Assembly (NCBI RefSeq): GCF_040712315.1
Contig: NC_134015.1
Coordinates: forward strand, 13,350,945 to 13,414,944
Source of the DNA: Castanea sativa
Lineage: Eukaryota; Streptophyta; Magnoliopsida; Fagales; Fagaceae
Direction: 5' to 3'
Length of the DNA: 64,000 bases
Under the pieces are notes generated by a model, which ran no database searches, was not told where the DNA came from, and worked only from the letters and a program-made list of their open reading frames with translations. A program made the translations under genes and the position numbers. Positions 24,100 through 36,748 of the stretch are shown here, in pieces (positions within the stretch are counted from its first letter, which is position 1; each line of letters starts with the position of its first letter).

Positions 24100-24800
24100 T
24101 TTTAACACAATTACAAAACATTTTTATGTACTCAAAGTAGGAAAATTACAACTTCTTACATCCAACACACCCCACATTTGCATATACTCACTCCACATCA
24201 CATACAAACACACTCAATCATTATTATTTCATACTCAAACAAATAAAAAAACTAAAGACAACACTTACCCCCACTACAAAATTTCAAATCATTCTAACAA
24301 AAAGATAATAACAAATATTAAACCAAACAACAACAAAAATAGCCATGATAAAAGCCTAACAATACAAATATATATCTTAAATATTTGTTACTTCTTATAA
24401 AAAAAAATTTAAAAAAAAAGCCTAGCATATATACACTAACTTGTTACATCATATGCATCTACAAACCCCACATTAACATATATACTCAATCATTACCATT
24501 TGTTTCTAAACAAAAAAAAAATTCATTAATCATACTAAAAAAAAAAAAAAAAAAACTAAATGCACAAATATTCAAATCATTCTATAAAAAATATAAAGAA
24601 AAATTACAAACCAAACAAAAAAACTAATGATACATACCCATAAAAAACCTAACATTACATATATGTAACTAACAACTACCCATAAAAAAACCCTAACATT
24701 ACATCTATGTAACTAACAACTATTCAAAAAAAAAAAAACTAACAACTAGAGAGAGTGTATAAAAACCTTACTTGACATGATAATGTGTAAATGGAGGATG
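24100..24800. other. A-rich low-complexity part of the MULE
   Basis: Plus strand is very A-rich with homopolymers and a repeated CATAAAAAA(A)CCTAACATTACAT motif near 24640 and 24685. It lies upstream of the transposase start, so it may be its leader. No coding region. Confidence 0.5.
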
Positions 24801-25079
24801 AGTTTGATTTGAAGTTTTCTATGAGAGTGAGAGAGAGAGAGAGTGAGAGAGGGAGGAAGAGAGAGCTGCTGGATTTTTTTTTGCAATGGCAAATGGCAGA
24901 CCTCAGAAACTTATTATTGGGTGATAAAAAGCAGCTGCCCTAGCCACGTGGACCAAAGTGGACCAAACATAGCAAATCGAGTCTTTGAGACTCGATTTCC
25001 TTTAAAAACCGACTCTAAAAGACTCGATATCTACCTGGAGTCCCTTTGGTCATTTAAGCGTATTTAATTTTTCACAAGT

Positions 25080-25223
25080 AAATCGAGTCTCTAAGACTCG
25101 ATTTCCAGGTGGCCACCACGTGAAAAATGGCCACATCAGATTTGATCAGAACATGGAAATCGAGTCTTTAAGACTCGATTTTTAGGTTGAAAATCGACTC
25201 TCTGAGAGTCGAGATGTTAGTAT
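25080..25223 (-). repeat. Right TIR of the MULE
   Basis: 144 bp, inverted relative to the left TIR. Palindromic AAATCGAGTC...GACTCGATTT blocks extend inward to about 24955. Confidence 0.85.
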
Positions 25224-25639
25224 GTTATATACTTTCCTTCCGGAGCCTACTAACTAGATTCTTTAGCATCGATGCCTAATGGGCCATTTTCTCCCTTGTT
25301 TTATTTTATTTATTTTTTATATAAATAAATAATATCATAACCCCTCAAAAACTCATTCGATTGATAATGTGGCAAATTGAAGATGAAACATTTGAATTTA
25401 TGGCATAAATTGATAATGTGGTGGACTAAAGATGAAACTTTTGTATTTATGCCATATCTCAAGTTAACGAGCCCTTTCACAGTTTCACTCTCTCTCTCTC
25501 TCTCTCTCAAAGATCAATTAAAAATCCATTCTAAAACCCTTGATAAGTTTAAACCCTAACCCATAACCATTAGAGAGCACAAAATTAGATTTCATAATAT
25601 TTGAGAGCCAAAGCCAAATACCAAAACCCAAAGAAGAAA
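25224..25639. other. Upstream region of the SEC-C gene
   Basis: AT-rich. A CT microsatellite at 25483-25508 and the repeated AAACCCTAACCCATAACC text near 25545-25570 lie before the start codon and are probably promoter or 5' UTR. Confidence 0.5.
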
Positions 25640-28600
25640 ATGCCTTCTTCACGAATCCTAACCAACAAATTCCCCACCACCTTCTCATTCTTCACTTCCT
25701 CTTCTTCCACCTTAAACTACCGTCACCTAACTCCGTCACAGCACCGCTTGATCTCCTCCACGTCACAGCTCCACAACTCATGGGTGGACAAGGTCAAAGG
25801 GGTCTTCACTGGGCAGCAGAAGAAGACCACTACAGGTCCAGAAGGAGGACCTCAAATCAGCTCCGAAGCATTCACTCTCCTCCGTGAGTCTCCCACCTCA
25901 CCGCCCTGTCACTCTAAAGCTGTTTTACTCTTTACTTAGCTAAAATTTATCTTCTTTCTGTGCTTCACTTTTTTGTTGATTTTTGATCATACCCTTTTGC
26001 TCTTTTGGTGCAAAATGGGCATTTTGGGCTTTATTTCTTTCAAATTTTGCATCTTTGCCATTTTTTTCAATCCATTAGTAATAATTGGTTATAGTTTTAG
26101 TTGTAGTTTTTATATTTTTGGGTGTCAAATTTGTTGCTGTAGTAGTTGTTTTCTTCAAATTTTGAACCTTTTGTCTTAAACAGGCAAACCCTTTTGTTCT
26201 TTTTTATTTATTAATTGTAGAATTACTGTACATTATGATCAGCAGTACTAAGTTGTTTTTTTTTGGGGTAGTACTCTGTACATTATGTTCAGTAGTACTA
26301 AGTTGTTGTTTGAACATTACGTTCATTGGTTATAAGTTGTTGTTAATGTTGTCATAAATTAATGTTATTGTTTGTTTGATTGCAGGGTTTGCGGATGAGT
26401 TGAAGAATGCGAGAAGGATAGGGACATTCAAGCAGTATATAGTGGGACGAAGCAGTGAAGCGACATTTGCTGATGCTTTTGAGAAACAGGAAGCTATACT
26501 TCGATATCTTGGAGGCTTCGATTCTACTGGAGATGTTGGTTTTTCCATTTGATTCTTTTTTTTTTTTATTTAAATTTTTTATAAATTTTATACATAACAG
26601 AGATTGTTTATTCAATCAAGAGAATGGCATAGTCCAAGTACACAGGAAGTATACAATAGGTACACCCATGATTAAATTCTAAAATTGCAGTGATCAACCA
26701 AATCTAAAAGTTTAGGAAATGAAAACAAGCTTGAAACAATCATCCATTCAAACAAGGATCTGAGGAGTGTCAACTTCAGATTCAATATAGTTCTTTCACA
26801 CCCTTTGATTCTTTTTTTTTTTAAATGAATATTTTGTGCTTACAGAAACATAGGAATGATATTACCACAATAAGTTTTGAAGTAGGTGTAAGCTAAATTT
26901 TCTTTTCATTGTACAAGGTGTAGCCATGGGCACGAGGAAGAAAAAGATACTACAATACAATAGAGCTTCATAGGTGTATAAGTGCAGGATGTTTGAACTT
27001 CATTGTGATAAAGAAAACTCAAATGGGTGTAGTTCTGAAAATCATTGATTTATCTTGGATTGCTTGTGTTAAAAAAAATAGACTCAAGCGTGTCTTGTTC
27101 TTATGGATTCCTTGGTATTTTAAATTCTAAAGATTAGAAAGGTTCTTGATTTTTTCTGGTCAGTTATGGAGAACCTTTCTCTTTATCGTAAAATAGAACA
27201 TGTGCTTTTCCTTCTCAGAGCTTAGTATTTAGTATGCCAACAACACTTGAATATAGTCCATGAATTTCATCACATGTTCCTCTAAATAATAATGCCGAAT
27301 GATTCTCTACTGCCAATATATCCACCGTGGGATCTTTGACCAATTAAACTATGACTTATAGAGCTGAAAAAACCACATTATTTGAAGAATACTGCTGAAG
27401 TATTTTCATCTAGGAAAGTCCTATAATGGTTCTTTATTTCTTTGGTGATTTTTTGGGGCAAATCTCCTCATTTTGGTTTTAGGTCTCTTGATGTGTAGAA
27501 TATTCAAAGCAGTCAAAAACAAGAAGCAGCAAAGCATTGTAATTGCACGGTGGCAGATGTAGAGAATGCACTTGCGAAGTTTACATGGGCCAAAGTGGCA
27601 CAAAAGAAGCTAGAGAAGTTAAAAGAAGAAGGGAAACCAATGCCGAAGAACATTGCTGAGGTAAATTTCTCTTGGCTTGTTTTATTTTCTTCTGCCAAAG
27701 TGTTTTAGTTTTGTGGATTTGTGAATATTTCATGCATATGAATGATAGAAACCTCATTACGTGTCTACTATTTGTAAAATTACTAATTGAGATGTCTAAT
27801 TCTGTTTTAAGCTTTTTTTTTGGTAAGTAAGAAGAGAATATTATTAATAAAGGAATAGCAAGAAAAATACAAAGAGTTCACGGTAGTAAACAAAGAAAAA
27901 TAAGGAAACAATAAGACACAAGCAGCCACTAAGCTATTCTAATAGATGAAAGAAAATCTATAAGGGTAGAACAATCCGAGAAACCCCAACACCGATACCA
28001 ATCAAAGAGGGTCTGTTGGCATAAATCTAATAACTGAACCACAGTTTCCCCTCTTCCTCAAAAGACCACCGATTCCGTTCAGTCCAAATAGTCCACTTTA
28101 TACAGCTTGGAACTAAATTTCAAATATCAGAACTATGCTTCCCAAGCCAATGATGCCAACAAAATAATAAGTCCACAACTGAACTTGGCATGACTCAATC
28201 GATCCCAAACAACTGAAGCATATACGTTCACAAAGAATGAGCTATTGGACAAATAAGTAACAGGTGATCCACAGATTCTGCATTACAACAGCACATACAA
28301 CAACGATTCGCCAAAGGACGACCACGAAGTATAAGGTTATCCTAAAGTTAGAATCTGACCATGGGCTGCTTTCCACGTAAAGAATATCACCCTTTTAGGA
28401 ACCTTAACTTTCCAAATGCCCTTCCAAGGGAAAGTAAAAGAAGCTGCATTTCGAATCTTATGATAAAATGACCGAATATCAAACTTTCCACTTTCATTAA
28501 GACCCCAACAAAGCCTGTCACACCCTCCACCCCTAGGAATTCGGGTTTGGATGAAATGAAGTAGGGAGTAGGAAGCCACTAACACTTCAGAAATACAAGC

Positions 28601-31021
28601 TTCCTTATTGGCTGAACACATAGATAACTGAGAATAAAGAATTTTAAGAGAAACATCCCCAGTCCACTTATCATGCCAAAAAAGAATACAAGAACCATCC
28701 CCCACCATAAAGGACAAATGCTTAGGAAAACTTTCCTACCCTTCACTAATACTCTGCCATAGACCACAACCACCTGCCCTTCTACAAACTCTAGTCAACC
28801 AACCCCCTTTTCCCTCCCCATATTTCATGGCTATGACCCTCCGCCACAGATGAGTGATTTCATGGCCATACCTCCAAAGTTATTTCCCTAATAGGGCTTG
28901 ATTAAATGACGCCAAATTCTGAATTCTCAAACCACCTAACTCACGCGGTAAGCAGACCTTTTCCCAAGCCACCAAAGGATATTTGAAATGCTCAACTAAT
29001 GAATAGTTCACTTTTAAGCATTTGCATGCCAGTACATAAGTGTGTTATTGTATTATAGTCTTTGGAGGGATGTTAGCACTTACCGTTTTCTGGTTAATTA
29101 CCCACGTCCTTGACAAGGCATAGTTTTTTCTTGCACCAGTGGAGAAAATAGTAGTCCCAGATTAGTGGAGTAGTATGTTTGCCTCTATTTTTTTTATTTC
29201 TAAAGTAAGGATCTTGTTGATTGGGAATGGAAAAAGTGTACCCAAGAATATGGGATTCATACATGGGTTGCAACACTATGATTGATTCTATTAAATTGAG
29301 TGGATTTTTATATGTTGGCTGTATGAAGGATTTTACACAAAAATGAGGAAAAAGATGGGGGTGTGGGTGTAAGTCTATTTAATCCTTGATGGGATAAATT
29401 ATGGTAAACCCTTTATGTAGGCTTCTCCCTCTCTGTCTCTGTCTCTCTTGGTAGGGCCTATATCCTTTTTGATCACACACCGCTGTGCCATTTAGTGCCC
29501 CAAGTCCATGCAGAACCAGTATAAAGTCACATTGTTTGGAACTCTGGGTTCTAATGTTAGATTGTATCACCTTGCAAAAGGTCTCCCTTGATCCTGGTTT
29601 TTCATTGATCTCTGTATGTATATGCTACAAATACATGCATCAATTACCAGATTTACCTAAAGCCACTTGTACAATTGTCTAATTCTTTCTTCACTCTAGA
29701 GTCTAGACTATGTAGGCAGGTAAGACTGTAGGCATGCATATCTATACACCACTTGGTTGTGTAGAATGGATGTTAATTCCTTTCTGTTTGCTGGTTAAGG
29801 GGCTGGTTCAATTTTCTTGATCTTTCCTTAGAAATGCAAATTGAAAATATACTTACGACTATTTGTATGTTATGCTCTGTAGGTGCAAAAATTGATGGGT
29901 TCAACACCATTGGATATTGCCAGGTCTAATTTGGCCAAGAGTGGGCAAACCAGTAGAAATGCGCTATGCCCTTGTGGTTCCAAGAAGAGATACAAAAGGT
30001 ACACTTTTGTTTTTTTTATTTATAAGACAAATGTTACATTTTATGTGCTTGAACTTTTTAGTAATATTTTCTACTCTTATATAATTTGGCTTGAAGCACA
30101 GTATATTTTACTGGCATACGGGATAGATTATCACATAGGTTTTTCCTTTCACAGTTCACCTGATTCTCTCATGAAAAATAATGCATATTATTCCTTCAAA
30201 TTTTTTTACACTATAATTATTTTAAAATTTTGTGAATTGTAACTCTTTTCATGCTTGTAATTCTTCTGTAATAAATAGAAACCAAGTAATTTGATTTGAT
30301 AAACACTTAATACTTTGGAATTCATGGCTTTCTATAGCTGAGTGTGCTGTTCATAAGTTGTCACAAGCTAGTTAATCAGCTGAGAAAAACTTGTGACTAT
30401 CAAGGATAAGGGTTCATTTAACAGATAGTGTTTTGATGTTGATAAGTACTTCATACTTTGGCATTCTTGGCTTTCTATAGCTGTGTGCTGTTCATAAGTT
30501 ATCGCAAGCTATTTAATCAGCTGAAAAACTTTTGGCTATCAAGGATCAGGCTTTGCTCTAAACAGATAATGTTTTGAGGTCAATCACTTTTCTTTACTCA
30601 AATTGCCGTAGTAAGTTACACAACTAGAAGTAGATCTCCCATAACTTTAAAAACCTTTTTTTCTACCATGGGTTGGACCTCAAACCTCTCCTTATGGAAG
30701 GGGAAGGAGGAACAACTCAATTCTCCCATAAGCTTAGTATGTTTTGTTATTTCCTGTCAGTATACTCATTTTCAGCTTGAGTTCCTTTCAAACTTGGTGA
30801 TTAAAGTAATGGCAGCCGAATTCTGTTCATAGGGCATATGTTCAAGTTTTTGTTGAAAGAAAAGAAATAATTTTGTAGCTTAGACATATTTCGTGCCTCC
30901 TATTAATGTAGTGCCCAAAATGGGCTGCATGTCTACAACATGCATTCATTTAATGATTGATCAGCTCGTTCCTTCACGTTTTTTATTATTTTTTTTATGA
31001 AGGTGCTGTGGGAAGGATTGA
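25640..31021 (+). CDS. SEC-C motif protein, probably organelle-targeted
   Basis: Five exons: 25640-25883, 26386-26534, 27499-27660, 29883-29998, 31003-31021, joining in frame to 229 residues with GT-AG borders. The N-terminus (MPSSRILTNKFPTTFSFF...HRLISSTS) is Ser/Arg-rich and lacks acids, like a mitochondrial or plastid presequence. The middle is a charged helical region (FADELKNARRIGTFKQYIVG; AKFTWAKVAQKKLEKLKEEG). The last two exons form a SEC-C zinc-binding motif, CPCGSKKRYKRCC, as in the SecA C-terminus. Function unknown; SEC-C motifs bind zinc and often partner proteins or nucleic acids. The final exon has only 19 coding bases but completes the two last zinc ligands. Intron 3 hosts a LINE and intron 4 a tandem duplication. 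Confidence 0.88.
27813..29011 (-). mobile_element. 5'-truncated LINE (L1-like) in intron 3
   Basis: The poly(A) tail appears as the T run at 27813-27821. Segment 28337-28717 on the minus strand encodes a zf-RVT-type C-terminal domain of a LINE ORF2 (VGDGSCILFWHDKW, SGKFDIRSFYHKI, FPWKGIWKVKVPKRV). The 8-bp TTTTAAGC flanks it at 27805-27812 and 29012-29019. About 1.2 kb remains, antisense to the host gene. Confidence 0.85.
30300..30585. repeat. Diverged 143-bp direct duplication in intron 4
   Basis: The block CTTTCTATAGCTG...GTGCTGTTCATAAGTT occurs at 30328 and again at 30471, with matching text before and after (AAGCTA.TTAATCAGCTGA, CTATCAAGGAT). Several substitutions and small indels separate the copies. 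Confidence 0.75.
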
Positions 31022-31286
31022 TCTGAGAACAAAAAATTTTCAGCAAAAAGACACCTATTCCAAATCTTGGAAATGAGAGGTGTGCAGAGCTAGTAGAATC
31101 AATTTGCTGTCTCAAATAATGTCTCGTTGAAGCCCTTTGCTTTGTTTCAGTCAGTTGGACAATTTGGCCTGTAGACGAGATCCTCACACTGCTTGCAGGA
31201 AACTGATGATCAGATGGGTTTTTAACCTAATTGGTTGCCCTGCTTATTCATTTTTGTAATGAAATTACAAACTTGCTTATAGAATG

Positions 31287-31292
31287 AATAAA
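31287..31292 (+). terminator. Poly(A) signal of the SEC-C gene
   Basis: AATAAA about 265 bp after the stop codon, followed by a T-rich stretch. The nearest canonical signal downstream of the gene. Confidence 0.5.
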
Positions 31293-33371
31293 AGCCTTAT
31301 TCTTTAGTCTCGTGTCTCTTTATCTTTCTCTTAAGTTGACCGATCTGTTTGTGTCAGAGTGGGTGCGCGCACAGTTAATTTGTTTGGAATTGAGATCCGG
31401 TGCAATTCACTTCAATCCTCTCTCAACTTTTGTTTTACCATTTTACTTTTACTTATTTTTTATATTTAATGGTTGAGATTTAAAGTTGCATTTTACAACT
31501 TCAAATCTCAACCATTCATATCAATTGCACTTAATCTCAATCCGTTTATTTGTTCTGTTTTTCAATCATGTTTCAGCACAGACCCTCAAACCAGAAAATT
31601 ATTGATTTCTTATTCATTAGATCCTTGCTGGATGTTCCATAATGGCTAGTCAATTTGGTTGAACTTGACCAACTATATACATTAAATGGTGGATGTAGCC
31701 GACCACAAAGTAGGATATGCTGAGATAGCATTGATCAAAGTGATGGTGATTGGTGATGTGACCTGTGACCATGACCAGAAACAAATGTTGATGAATGATG
31801 AGAATGTAATGTACCAAATACTTTCAGATATTGTGTGAAAGAAAATTAGATTATTTTCCGTTCTCTTGTTTGTTTGAAGGCAATTAGGCTTCATACCTGT
31901 GTTTATTGAGAGCCATTAAGTTATAGAGTGGCCCTCCCCCCTCTTTATCTCCCTTCCCTCTTTATTCAGTAGTGATTCAGTACTCACCTTTTACCTAGCA
32001 TTTGATCTCAAGATTCGAGACCACGACTGTGATGCATAAATTTTGGCTTAAATGAGTTGTAGCCCTTTAGGTTTGGTGCATGTCAATACTTGTTGCAATT
32101 TTAATTAATTAAGAGAATCAATACACTTAACATTTATCAATCTTTTGATAGGTAAGATACATGCACACAATGGGTCTCAAAGCCAAGGCCAAACCTTCCA
32201 TCTAGAACCTATAAGAGAAGGAGGAGCTAGTTAAGCTAGAGCTAATTGACAATTCATCAATCTTAGACTACAAATTTTTATTTTTAGGGGGGAGGGGTTT
32301 GGACTAACATTGAAAAGCCTTAAGCTATAATCATGATATGAACAGTACCGGGTTAACTTGGCTAAGCCCGAGTGTGAGTTGTTAACAAGCTTGAAAATCG
32401 GTTGGAATTGGTTCGAGCTGAACCTGTGCTTGAATTTATCAAACATGACCTAGTCAAGCTTGAAAGCTACTGCTTGGCCTGGCTTCTTTACACACTTACA
32501 AGGATATAATTGCACTGCTTTAGCTAGTGCTTCTTTAATTTATCTTTGATAAAATTTGAGGCCAAAACCATACTCAGCTTCTAGGTAGAGTTGTAGCTTT
32601 TTAAAGGTGGAATATTCTATATTCACATGCGAGCGGTTCGGCTTTTTGAGTTTTGAGTTCCACATTGGATAATAACCTCAAATTGAGTGGATAATATACT
32701 ATAACTTGGTCCAGACCCGTAAACTTAAGTTTTTGAATTAAGTAATACTTTTATATGTTTTGTGTTAAGTTAATTCTTGTTATCTCTCCCCATATGATAA
32801 TTTGAAACATTTTATAAAAGTAGTTCAACCCACACAAAATAATAGTTAGTGCAATCCATTGTACTCCAACCAAATCAAGTGGTGTTCATATAAAAAAGAA
32901 AAAAGAAAAAGAAAATAAAGGACATGAAGTAATTATCTGGGAATAGTATAAAATGAAGTTGACTAGGATAGTTCCCCTCCCCCTGCGGGAATGTTTCAGA
33001 TAAAGTATGGAGAAAAGAAGGAAAAAAAAAAGGATTTGGCTATTATGCTTCTTTTCATATTTGTAGACTATAGTCATTGATGATGTAAATGTGGGTTTTT
33101 GTGGTTCTTTTATTATGGACCCATAATGTGATGGATCAATTTTTAGACACGAGGAAGCTCTTATTCTTACCCTAATTAAATGCAAAAATGACAATACACT
33201 CCTTGAGTTTTGTAATACTCCCAACAAATATGATGAAATTACTATTTTATCCTTGATTTACTTGGTTAAGCAATTCAATTAACTTAGTTTTTGGGTAAAT
33301 TGTGTAACTCAATAACAAAATGGGGTTTTTATCAATAAGCCAAGAGAGAGATGAGAATATTATCCCTTAAT
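31293..33371. other. Intergenic, no gene recognised
   Basis: AT-rich DNA without a supportable coding region or bounded repeat. Confidence 0.4.
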
Positions 33372-33376
33372 GAGGG

Positions 33377-34126
33377 TGTGGGGAGTAAAAAGATCTTGAT
33401 AGGAATATGGGCCGTTGGGTCTTGCTAAGGAAGGCCGACCTGCTCTTGAGTTTAGGGCTTGTTAGTACTTCGGGTCGGCCCATACGCCGAGGGTCCGAGG
33501 ATCCAGCCGAGGATGTTTTTCCCCTCGGACTGACACCAGAGAACCCGGGACTTCATGGTAAAGGTTAGGGAATGACACGGTCAAGACCAATAGTTAAAGG
33601 GAGTGAACCCTTGAATGTCCTAGAAGCACCGATGTTGGAAAAATGTCAAAGGTAAAGGCTGCTACCTCCACATTAAAGACCCTGCACCTACCACCCTGGC
33701 CGCATTAATGGGGAAGTGACACTTGAACAGTGGAAGGGAAACTTCTAGTTACTGTTCAAAGGCACTAAGAAAAGAAATATCTAAGCTAAGGGAGGAGTGG
33801 AGGCGACACGTGTATAAAGTATTAAAAAGAGGAGTATTTAAGGAGGAACCTAGAGAAGAAAGAGGGGGACTTTTTGTAACCTAAAAAGAAAAAAGACAAA
33901 GAGAAAGATATAATATAAGAACAGCTCTCGGCTTACGTCCGAGGAGGCCTATTTACAGTATTCCTTGTTGTTTCCAAGTATTTGCAATCTTTAGTTTGTC
34001 ATTTAATCCCCACACACACTTCTAACCTAGGTTTCAAGCCCACACTCTACAAATTCGTATTGTTTAAGGCTCATTGGGCCTGAGCCCATAACTGTTCTTG
34101 GGTCCAGGTGCAATTGTGCACTTACA
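33377..34126 (+). repeat. Solo LTR
   Basis: 750 bp, starts TGTGGGGAG and ends GCACTTACA (TG...CA), flanked by the 5-bp duplication GAGGG (33372-33376 and 34127-34131). No internal retrotransposon sequence adjoins it, so it is the product of LTR-LTR recombination. A TATAAAG at 33813-33819 suggests plus orientation. GC-richer than its surroundings. Confidence 0.88.
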
Positions 34127-34131
34127 GAGGG

Positions 34132-35480
34132 CATGCATGAATTTAGTCAACAACATTAGAGTTCTTTACAAAGGGAAAGTAAGAATATCAAATTAGTTTT
34201 AATGTTCATCACAAAGTTCAAGGAGATGACTGTCATTTTGCAAAATTATGTAGGTCATTGTCATTTCCTATATCTAGAGGAATATTGGTTTAATTATCCC
34301 TTAAAAAACAAAAAATAAAGAGTAAATACAATACTTTTTGATATATAGCTTTTGGTATGATGGTGATGGGAGGGGTAAGGGATGAAATTCAAGTTTTCAG
34401 GAAGGAGATTCTCACACGTATACACTTAAATTATGTTAGAGTAGAATTTCTATCTTGTATATAAAAAAGAAAAAGAAAAAGAAAAGTTATCTTTTATATT
34501 TTCTAGAATCATACATGGACCATGTTAGAAAATTCGGTCAGCAAAAAATGAATATTAACAATCAAATTTTGGTTTTTAAATATTGAAGATGTGATAAAAT
34601 CTAATCAATCTATTTTAAAATATAATTTTAAGAATTTCCAGTTGAATTATCCTAAGGACTTAAAAAATATATATATATATATATATAAATCATAAAATTA
34701 ATAAAATTAAACCCCGTATATATCATAATAATTTAATAAGTGATGTACAAACTCGTCTCTTCCAAATGATCAAAGGACAAAGGCCAACCTTTCACACTTG
34801 AAGAAGACAAAATTCTTTAACTAACATTCTGATTTGACAAAGAGGTTTGTGACTGTCACAGTCTCGCATAAAAAAAATCATAATTATTCCATAATCAGGC
34901 TAAACCCCATCTTAAAAAATATTATGACTGTCATGGATTCTTGACTTTTGGAATGATCCCTTATATGTGGAGATAGAAGTCTACATTATATTGACTTTTT
35001 TTTTTTCTTTATAATTCAAATTAAGATAGTCATTTTTATATATTATAATTCTCTTTTCTTCCTCTAAAAAAAAGATATTATAATTCTCTTTGAAATTATT
35101 TTTTTATTTTCATATGAGTGATGGTTAATTATTATTTATTTTTAGTGGACTAACATAGTATTTATTGTTTTGAAAGAACTAACAAAGCAGTTATTAAATC
35201 CATATTTGTAATTTCCTCAAAAAAAATGTTCATGTTTGTTAGAAACATATCTTGGGTTATTTTATATCTGCTTTTGACATTTGTCGACTTCTCACCAATT
35301 AAACCAAAAGTTAATATAATTATATACTAATTAATACTAAAGTTTCTGCTATCAATATTTAGCTTTGGGTCCCTTGGAAGAAATTTCTAATTCAGTGACA
35401 GAATATGTACCTCATTCCATGACATATACATTGACTTCATCAGTGGAAAAAGAGGGATATGGTAATATTCTCGAATGCAC
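34132..35480. other. Intergenic, no gene recognised
   Basis: AT-rich, with a TA microsatellite at 34667-34686. No gene or bounded repeat seen. Confidence 0.45.
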
Positions 35481-35488
35481 TATAAAGA
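35481..35488 (+). promoter_or_regulatory. TATA box of defensin-like gene 1
   Basis: TATAAAGA, 35 bp before the ATG, implying a very short 5' UTR or an upstream start of transcription. Confidence 0.6.
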
Positions 35489-35522
35489 GAGCAAAGAGCA
35501 CCAAATAATTAACTCATCAGAG

Positions 35523-36748
35523 ATGGCAAAATTCTCTACTTTGTGTTTGCTGCTTATCATCCTCGTGATCATCAGCGGTAAATATTTCAAACTTATTTTG
35601 TTGATTAATAATCCATTTTACTCTATTTGATCTACTTTGATTTGCTTTGTTAATCCAACATAAGGCATAAGTGGTTGGTGAGTTTGCTTATTTTTGTACT
35701 TGCATCATGAATATATGGTCTTTGGCTCTCTTAGTGAAACCATGCAAGTCACATATCTCATGTGCTTTTACATTAATTTTGGCTTCTCACTTGTAAGAAA
35801 AATATGTAGACGTAAAAGAAAGTAACTAGTTTCTTTCTTTCTGTTTTTTTTTTTTTTGGATAGGAATACTGAAATTTCATTCAACTAAAATGAAAAGACA
35901 TTACATCATTTGATAGAACATATTCGAAAAAACAAGGGTTTTTGGTAAAGCCTATTGATATGATCCTATACATTTTTTTTTCTTTTTTTGCGGCTGAAAA
36001 AAATAGTGTTTCACAAATTCTGAACAAAATGATGACCCTTAATTTACTTCAGCTCCAATTCTTTAACTTCTCTTGTCACTAAAAATGTTAGTGAACCTTC
36101 ATAAAAGATAAATAAAAATTGTTACGTACTGAGAGTCTGAAACACCCATTTCTTTTCATTTATACTATGCTATAGCTCTAAAAGAAAATTCAAGATCAAC
36201 TGGCCACATCATCCTACTTTTAACTAGCTATACAAAAATTAACGAAAAATCAAACAAAATAACAGTAACAATTAAATTAGGTTAGTATTATCCAATTAAA
36301 ATGAAATTTTGATTTGATTATAATCAACTATCAAGTCAATTAATTAATTGTGACCTAAGTGAGTGATCCCTTCATTTGGCGCTGATATACATGTAGCAAA
36401 GCACAAAGCTTAATAAAAGATACAAGTTTAATTAATGGAGAGAATCCAAAATAAAAGATAAAAAAAAAATTATCTATATATACTGTTATTACAACATTTT
36501 TAGAGGTCATAGCTAGAGTCATAAGTTTGCTGCAGTGATTGATGAAGTGCAATTCTGAATTTGTGGACTAAACAGATGAGAGAATGGTGCAAATGGCAGA
36601 AGCAAAAGACTGCCACAAAGTTTGGAACTGCAAGGGAGATAACCATTGCTGGGAAGATTGTAAAAATCGATACAGTGGAAAAGGAATGTGTGACTTATAC
36701 ACAGCACCTGGTGTTCCCAAGCAGTGCTTTTGTGCATACAAATGTTGA
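35523..36748 (+). CDS. Defensin-like secreted cysteine-rich peptide 1
   Basis: Exons 35523-35577 and 36576-36748 join to 75 residues. Exon 1 encodes a signal peptide (MAKFSTLCLLLIILVIIS) and exon 2 the mature peptide, with the intron in phase 1, as is usual for plant defensin-like (DEFL/LCR) genes. Mature cysteines are at residues 31, 37, 43, 47, 57, 69, 71 and 75: eight cysteines ending in CxC...C. The donor is G|GTAAAT and the acceptor AACAG|ATGAG. Such peptides are secreted and act in defence or cell signalling; which one is unknown here. Gene 2, with the same length and cysteine positions, lies about 2.7 kb downstream. Too short to be found by simple ORF length. Confidence 0.85.

Larger units (their letters stand above)
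20777..25223. mobile_element. Mutator-like element (MULE) with long TIRs
   Basis: About 4.45 kb. The termini ATACTAGCATCTCGACTC and GAGTCGAGATGTTAGTAT are inverted. The first 144 bp on each side align with about 80% identity and share the block CCACCTGGAAATCGAGT. A mudrA-type transposase pseudogene lies inside on the minus strand. No clean 9-bp target duplication could be assigned. Confidence 0.88.
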
